DNA of 64,000 bases, taken from the NCBI RefSeq assembly GCF_003634705.1, contig NZ_RBWU01000002.1, positions 62,001 through 126,000 of the forward strand, in the 5' to 3' direction. Source of the DNA: Actinomadura pelletieri DSM 43383. Its GTDB lineage: Bacteria > Actinomycetota > Actinomycetes > Streptosporangiales > Streptosporangiaceae. The notes under the pieces were generated by a model. The model did no database searches. It was not told where the DNA came from and was given only the letters and a program-made list of their open reading frames with translations. Each line of letters opens with the position of its first letter. The stretch's first letter is position 1. The translations under genes were made by a program, and so were the position numbers. This document shows, piece by piece, positions 59,274 to 64,000 of the stretch.

Positions 59274-59930
59274 ATGACCGCGCGCGCTGCCGAGCCCTCG
59301 GGAGGGCCCGCCCCTCCACCGCCCCACGACACCGGCCGTGGGATCAGGGTGCTGCGCGCGACGAAGACGGCGGACGGTGACCTCAAGGAGCTGACGAACC
59401 TCGCCGTCCAGGGTGACCCCGGGGCCATCGAGGTGTTGATCGCCGAGGTGCGTCCCATGATCGTCCGGTACTGCCGGGCCCGTCTCGGACGGGTCTCCGG
59501 CCAGTACCACATCGCCGACGACGTCGCCCAGGAGGTCTGCATCGCCGTCCTGTCGGCCCTGCCCCGCTACCGGGACATGGGCCGTCCCTTCGCGTCCTTC
59601 GTCTTCGGCATCGCCGCGCACAAGATCGCCGACGCGCTGCGCAGCGCGGTCCGCGCGGCCGTGCCGACCGAGGACCTGCCGGACGGTCCCGACGACCGTC
59701 CCGGGCCCGAGGAGACGGTGGTCCGCTACATCGAGGCCCAGCGCGCCCGCGACCTGCTGACGCGCCTTCCCGACCACCAGCGCGAGCTGGTGCTGCTGCG
59801 GGTCGTGGCGGGCCTGTCGGCCGAGGAGACCGGTAATGTACTGGGCATGTCCGCGGGGGCGGTACGGGTCGCGCAGCACCGGGCGCTGGCCCGGCTTCGG
59901 GCGATGGCCAGAGAGGAGTCGATCGCTTGA
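59274..59930 (+). CDS. ECF sigma factor, ShbA/SigD type
   Basis: This 218-aa product (from 59274) has sigma region 2 (about residues 40-115; [22 protein letters not shown] and [15 protein letters not shown]) and region 4 (about 155-205; [41 protein letters not shown]). It matches SigD of Mycobacterium and ShbA of Streptomyces, which drives the gene for the principal sigma factor. The location beside groEL1 supports this. The start is uncertain; 59184 and 59238 are alternatives. Confidence 0.87.
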   Translation: MTARAAEPSGGPAPPPPHDTGRGIRVLRATKTADGDLKELTNLAVQGDPGAIEVLIAEVRPMIVRYCRARLGRVSGQYHIADDVAQEVCIAVLSALPRYRDMGRPFASFVFGIAAHKIADALRSAVRAAVPTEDLPDGPDDRPGPEETVVRYIEAQRARDLLTRLPDHQRELVLLRVVAGLSAEETGNVLGMSAGAVRVAQHRALARLRAMAREESIA

Positions 59931-60793
59931 CGGAGCGCGGCCCCTTCACTGGCATGCGGGGCGCCCCGGGTCCGGCCGAGCCTTCGAACACCGGCGATCC
60001 CCCCGCGCCGGCGGGCGGTTCCCGAACCGCACCCGCCGACCTCAGCGAGGTGCGCCGAACGGACGCGATCATCGACTCGCTGGCGGCCCGGCGCGCTGCC
60101 GGTTCCACGGCCCGTTCCGCGACCTTCCCTGAAGGCACGGACAGCGGCCGCCCACGCCACACCGACGACCCCGCCGTACGCCTCCTGACCGCCCTGATCA
60201 CCGACGTGGACGACCAGGACCCGGCGCCCGAGGCGTCCCCGCCCCCACCCGGCCCCGGCTCGGGCCCCCGCCGCCGGGGCCCCCGCACCATCGTCGCCCT
60301 GGGCGTGGCCGGAGCCGTCCTCGCCAGCACCGGAGTGGCGGCCGCCGGCGGCGGCACCGTAGACCGCCCCGCGGCCTTCCCGGCCCCCACAAGCCCCGCC
60401 GACCAGCAGACCAACGCCAAGAAGCCCCCGCCGACCGACACCGACGCCGGCTTCCACGCCGAGGCCCCGCGCCCACGCCTCCGCCCCGTCGCCGACACCG
60501 ACCGCCCCGCCGCTTCGCGCAAACCGTCCGGCCCCCGCAAGGACCGCCACCAGACCAGGACGCGCCCGAGATACCTGTTCCCACCCGCGCCCCCGGCCCA
60601 CGGCCGTCCCCAGAACCCCCCGGGCACGCCCACCTACTCCGCCCCACCCGTGGGCTACGGCACCGCCGAAGCCCCCCGCCGCCCCCAGGGCGGAGACAAA
60701 TACCCGCGTAACCCCTCCTCCGGCATCCAAAGCCACCCGAAGGAACGCACCCACCCATACCTGGACCACTGCCACCACTGCCGCAACGACTAG
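59927..60793 (+). CDS. Anti-sigma factor, RsdA-like
   Basis: This 288-aa protein begins 4 bases before the sigma factor ends (translational coupling). Its cytoplasmic part has an RsdA-type sigma-binding stretch ([17 protein letters not shown], about residues 38-56). A transmembrane helix lies at about 120-142, and the outer part is a long Pro-rich, disordered tail. SigD-RsdA pairs in mycobacteria are released by proteolysis of the anti-sigma; the same logic is inferred here. Confidence 0.85.
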   Translation: MTERGPFTGMRGAPGPAEPSNTGDPPAPAGGSRTAPADLSEVRRTDAIIDSLAARRAAGSTARSATFPEGTDSGRPRHTDDPAVRLLTALITDVDDQDPAPEASPPPPGPGSGPRRRGPRTIVALGVAGAVLASTGVAAAGGGTVDRPAAFPAPTSPADQQTNAKKPPPTDTDAGFHAEAPRPRLRPVADTDRPAASRKPSGPRKDRHQTRTRPRYLFPPAPPAHGRPQNPPGTPTYSAPPVGYGTAEAPRRPQGGDKYPRNPSSGIQSHPKERTHPYLDHCHHCRND

Positions 60794-60799
60794 GGCGTG

Positions 60800-60925
60800 C
60801 TGTGTTTATTGCAGGCCCGGCCCACTTCGCTCGCCTGGCGGCTGTGTTTACTACAGGCCCGGCCCACTGCGCTCGCCTGGCGGCTGTGTTTACTACAGGC
60901 CCGGCCCACTGCGCTCGCCTGGCGG
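60800..60925 (+). repeat. Three 42-bp direct repeats
   Basis: Copies at 60800-60841, 60842-60883 and 60884-60925 are tandem. Copies 2 and 3 are identical; copy 1 differs at three positions or so. The unit holds TTTACTACAGGCCCGGCCCA and ends in TCGCCTGGCGG. The repeat length is a multiple of three, so ORFs pass through on both strands, but no ribosome-binding site or family supports coding. Confidence 0.9.
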
Positions 60926-61494
60926 CTCGCTACGTGACCGTGCCTGGGCGAACGCGGCATCGCTTCGCGATCCGCCCGGCTCCGCTCGCCTCCGGCATCG
61001 CTCCACCGGCCGGGTAACGCGTTCGCGCGCGGGCCGAGGCACGTCGAAACAGGCCCTAGCGCCCTCCCCGGCAGACAATCTCCAGGCTCTCGACCCTGAC
61101 AGGTGAGTTCAACTCTCGTCGAATTTCGTATAACATGTTTGGTGTCTCTGCGTGTCTGGCCGTAATGGTGCCATCGCTCGTTGTCATACAATTCGGACTC
61201 CAGATTCGAGGTACCGCGGCGCGTTGACATGTCACGGGCTTCTCCGGGACGCCACATCACTCCAATGGGGCATGCCCGCGAACTCGCCTCCCGCTGGCGG
61301 CGCCGGCGAATAACACCGAGTATTCGACTTTTCGCTGTCGCATGAGTCGGTGGTCCGTCCTGTGATTTCTAACGCAGTGATATTAGTTGATCTTTCACTG
61401 TTCAGCGATTACTGTCCTCCAGCATCCGGTAGCTCATCGGGTTTATTGTTCGCGCCGTGGACGTCGTCCGCGCGCTTCGCCTGGAGAGTGGTTG
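60926..61494 (+). other. Non-coding, partly low-GC zone before the RHS region
   Basis: 60926-61080 is GC-rich with GCTCGCC/CGCTTCGCG-type echoes of the 42-bp repeat. 61090-61460 is clearly lower in G+C than the housekeeping part of the window. No convincing ORF or RNA gene was found. Confidence 0.5.
61387..61415 (+). promoter_or_regulatory. Candidate promoter upstream of the RHS region
   Basis: TTGATC (61387-61392) and TACTGT (61410-61415) with a 17-bp spacer. A start near 61422 would read into the fragment at 61495 and the RHS gene. Confidence 0.45.
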
Positions 61495-61630
61495 ATGAGG
61501 GCTCGTCCGGTGGACAGAATTCTGATGCGACTTGACTCGCTGTTCGACGGCGTTCACGAACCGTCGCGGGTGGTGACGGAAGTCGGACGCCTGAGCACAC
61601 AACTGGTGCTTCAAGCCACGTTGGACGCGG
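61495..61630 (+). pseudogene. Possible transposase N-terminal remnant
   Basis: From the ATG at 61495 a frame reads about 45 residues ending TQLVLQATLDAEV, which resembles the region before the catalytic core in IS256-type transposases. After about 61630 this frame loses any resemblance and the RHS frame takes over. No terminal inverted repeat or target duplication can be recognised. The assignment is weak. Confidence 0.25.
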
Positions 61631-61642
61631 AAGTACGACTCG

Positions 61643-64000
61643 ATGGGCCGGGAGAAGACCCGCACCGGCGGCGGCGCACAGATCACCAACACCTATGACG
61701 ACGCCGGTCAACTCATCAAGACCGAGACCGGCGGCGGAGCGGTCACCACCCAGGAGTACAACGCCGACGGCCAGCACACCGCCACCATCGACCCCCGCGG
61801 CAACGTCTCGGGAGCCGACCCCAACGACTACAAGACCCGCTTCACCTACGACGCCGACGGCCGCCAAACCAAGGTCACCGACCCCCTCGGCCGCGAAACC
61901 ACCACCACGTACGACCCGGCCGGTCAACAAACAAAAACCACCGACCCGGCCGGAAACTCGACGACCTTCACCCACGACCCCCTAGGCAACGTCAAAACCG
62001 TCACCACATCGACCGGCGCGGTAACGACCTACATCTACGACAAGGCCGCCCAGGTCACCGAAATCAAGAACCCCCGCAACGGCGTAAGAACCCTCACCTA
62101 CGACCCCGCCGGACGCCTCAAAACCGAAACAACCCCAGGTGACCGCACCACCACCTACGACTACGACGCCTCCGGCCGCCTGACCACCAAGAAGCTCCCC
62201 GCAGGCGAAATCGCCTACGAGTACGACCACCTAGGCCGCCCGACCTCGATCAACTACAGCGACAACAGCCCCGACCTGACCTACCGCTACGACCAGGCGG
62301 GCCGCCCCACCGAGATCACGCAGACCACCGCCGCCGGGCCGAAAACCGCCGCGATCACCTACGACCAGGCCGGACACGTCACCAAACTCACCCGCGGAGA
62401 CCAGCAGTTCGTCTACGACTGGGACGACAACGGCAGGCTCGTCGAACGCAACCTCCCCGGCAACCGCTCCCAGTCCTACACCTACGACGACGACAGCCGC
62501 ATCGCCTCCACCACCTTGACCGGTGCCACCGCCCTCACCATCGACTACACCTACGACCAAGCGGGCGCACTCAAGAAGACCACCCGCCAGGACGGCCCCA
62601 CCACCACCCATACCTACAACCGCGCAGGCCAGCTCACTGACCTGGTCCACGCCAACGGCACCACCCCACTGGTCGAACACGAGCTCTCCTGGAACCCCCA
62701 GGGCTCACCCGCGACTGTCACCACCACCCGCGGCACCACCAGCACCAAGGCGATCTACACCTACGACACCGACGGCCGCATCACCAAGTTCTGCCAGTCC
62801 GACGGCGCTGAATGCACCGACACCTCGCCCTACACGGCCTACGAATACGACCCCAACGGCAACCGCACAAAACACACCGTCCATGACGCCCCGACTGCTG
62901 GCGGTCGCACAAACGTCACCCACACCGCCTACGACAGCGACGACCGCCCCATCCAAGACTCCGCGACACCAGGCGGACCGGCCACCGTTGCCTACGTCTA
63001 TGACGACAACGGCAACCTACGCGAGAAGACCACGCCGGCGGGGACCAAGACGTTCCAATACGGCCTGGACGCCAACCTGCAACGCGTCGGCCTCGAAGAC
63101 GGCCGCGACGTCACCTACACCTACGACGAGAACGGCAACCGCACCGGCCGCGCCATCAACGGAACCCACGACGCCGGCTGGCAATGGGACAGCGTCGGAG
63201 ACCTCCCCGTCCGCATCGCCGAAATCAACGCCACAGGCACCACCACCCACCAGTGGTGGGCCGACCCCCTCAGCTCCCTGGGAACCGCGCTAACAGACGC
63301 CCCCGCCAACGCACCCCCCACATGGCTACTCGCCGACTTCCAAGGCACCATCACCGACACCGCGACCACCATCGACGACACCCTCACCCTCACCGGATCC
63401 GCCCAGTTTGACCCCTTCGGAGGTGTGACCAGGAGCGAGGGGTCATACAAAGACAATCCACTGAGGTTCCATGGCCAGTACTTCGATAACGCAATTGGCC
63501 TCTACGACATCCGAGCCCGGGACTACAACCCCGACGCCGGAACCTTCACGGCAACCGACCCCGTCAAGCCCAAGCCCGGCACTCCATTCACGACCACCTA
63601 CCACTACGGCTACAACAACCCGGCCGCCTACACCGACCCCGCCGGCGAATGGGGCTTCCTCGCCAAAGCCGCAATCGGAGCCGTCGTCGGCGGCGGAATC
63701 GGCTACGTCAGCCATGGCATCTCCACCGGCAACTGGTGGAGCAAAAGCGCCGCCTGGGCCGCAGGAAGCGGAGCGCTCGCGGGCGCCTTCGGAAGCTTCG
63801 GTGGCGCAATTGGCGCAGGCATCGGCGGCGGACTAGGAGCCGCCGCCTACGGCTACGGCACCAGCGGCGGCAACTATAGCTTGGGCCAAGGTCTCGCAGA
63901 CTTCGGTTTCGGCGCTGCCATTGGCATTGCGGGAAGCGCTGCTGTGGCGGCTGCCGCAGCCGCGGCACGACGCGCACTCCAAGCTCGAATCGTCAAAGAC
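61643..64000 (+). CDS. RHS/YD-repeat protein, 5'-truncated and open at the window end
   Basis: At least 786 codons are open, with no stop before the window ends. Many YD repeats occur (TYDADGRQT, YDPAGRL, YDYDASGRLTT, YDENGNRTG). The RHS core signature GLYDIRARDYNPDAGTFTATDP is at about residue 619, followed by YHYGYNNPAAYTDPAGEWG and a Gly/Ala-rich hydrophobic segment; a polymorphic C-terminal domain should follow beyond 64000. Upstream the frame already reads KYDSMGRE before the ATG and hits a stop at 61592, so the usual N-terminal domain is missing. A-ending codons are more frequent than in neighbours, suggesting transfer. Confidence 0.85.
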   Translation, partial: MGREKTRTGGGAQITNTYDDAGQLIKTETGGGAVTTQEYNADGQHTATIDPRGNVSGADPNDYKTRFTYDADGRQTKVTDPLGRETTTTYDPAGQQTKTTDPAGNSTTFTHDPLGNVKTVTTSTGAVTTYIYDKAAQVTEIKNPRNGVRTLTYDPAGRLKTETTPGDRTTTYDYDASGRLTTKKLPAGEIAYEYDHLGRPTSINYSDNSPDLTYRYDQAGRPTEITQTTAAGPKTAAITYDQAGHVTKLTRGDQQFVYDWDDNGRLVERNLPGNRSQSYTYDDDSRIASTTLTGATALTIDYTYDQAGALKKTTRQDGPTTTHTYNRAGQLTDLVHANGTTPLVEHELSWNPQGSPATVTTTRGTTSTKAIYTYDTDGRITKFCQSDGAECTDTSPYTAYEYDPNGNRTKHTVHDAPTAGGRTNVTHTAYDSDDRPIQDSATPGGPATVAYVYDDNGNLREKTTPAGTKTFQYGLDANLQRVGLEDGRDVTYTYDENGNRTGRAINGTHDAGWQWDSVGDLPVRIAEINATGTTTHQWWADPLSSLGTALTDAPANAPPTWLLADFQGTITDTATTIDDTLTLTGSAQFDPFGGVTRSEGSYKDNPLRFHGQYFDNAIGLYDIRARDYNPDAGTFTATDPVKPKPGTPFTTTYHYGYNNPAAYTDPAGEWGFLAKAAIGAVVGGGIGYVSHGISTGNWWSKSAAWAAGSGALAGAFGSFGGAIGAGIGGGLGAAAYGYGTSGGNYSLGQGLADFGFGAAIGIAGSAAVAAAAAAARRALQARIVKD

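Noticed and set aside
60800..60925. CRISPR array
   Set aside because: The units are directly adjacent with no unique spacers, and no cas genes are nearby.
60790..61260. A 156-codon minus-strand ORF with a 14-residue repeat
   Set aside because: The protein repeat merely reflects the 42-bp DNA repeat, which is divisible by three; there is no ribosome-binding site or homology.
62231..62680. Gly/Val-rich minus-strand ORFs across the RHS gene
   Set aside because: They are antisense to YD repeats, whose Thr/Tyr/Asp codons give Val/Gly/Ala-rich complements.

Overview
The window is GC-rich DNA (about 70 % G+C by eye, with GTG and occasional TTG starts) from an actinobacterium. Gene order, C-terminal extensions on ribosomal proteins, a His-tailed GroEL1 beside groES, a ShbA/SigD-type sigma factor with an RsdA-type partner, DUF5753/DUF397 regulators and DUF1707/DUF4328 membrane proteins together suggest Streptosporangiales, perhaps an Actinomadura-like Thermomonosporaceae. 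That placement is inference; no 16S gene is present.

Region 1 (1-20 kb) is the ribosomal protein super-operon: the 3' part of tuf with its terminator, the S10 block (rpsJ to rpsQ), the spc block (rplN to rplO, secY, adk, map), then infA-rpmJ-rpsM-rpsK-rpsD-rpoA-rplQ ending in a clear terminator. Three non-translation genes (DUF1707 protein, metallophosphoesterase, HTH protein) sit between map and infA. Most genes overlap or nearly touch, but several junctions (rpsQ/rplN, rpsN/rpsH, infA/rpmJ, rpsD/rpoA, rpoA/rplQ) hold strong hairpins that could set stoichiometry or mediate autoregulation.

Region 2 (20-33 kb) has truA, a minus-strand trio (two paralogous membrane-anchored unknowns and a CAP-domain protein), rplM-rpsI behind a strong promoter with a long leader, a 680-bp non-coding stretch of diverged hairpin repeats, glmM behind a terminator-like hairpin, a secreted HNH nuclease, and a four-gene ABC export block.

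Region 3 (33-51 kb) is mixed housekeeping: a DUF4328 protein, a Tat-exported PhoX-like protein, divergent coaA/glmS (CoA and UDP-GlcNAc synthesis, apparently leaderless), a DUF5753 regulator with two DUF397 proteins, nnr, alr, a hydrolase, and the tsaE/tsaB/rimI/tsaD group for t6A tRNA modification. An MMPL transporter and a two-component system follow.

Region 4 (52-64 kb) holds a phosphotransferase, a long heptad/hendecad-repeat coiled-coil protein, a methyltransferase, CIRCE-controlled groES-groEL1, the ShbA/RsdA pair, and a repeat-rich, lower-GC zone leading into an RHS/YD-repeat gene. The RHS gene lacks its 5' part and runs off the window. The 61-64 kb end is the most accessory-looking part. 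No tRNA, rRNA or CRISPR array was seen.
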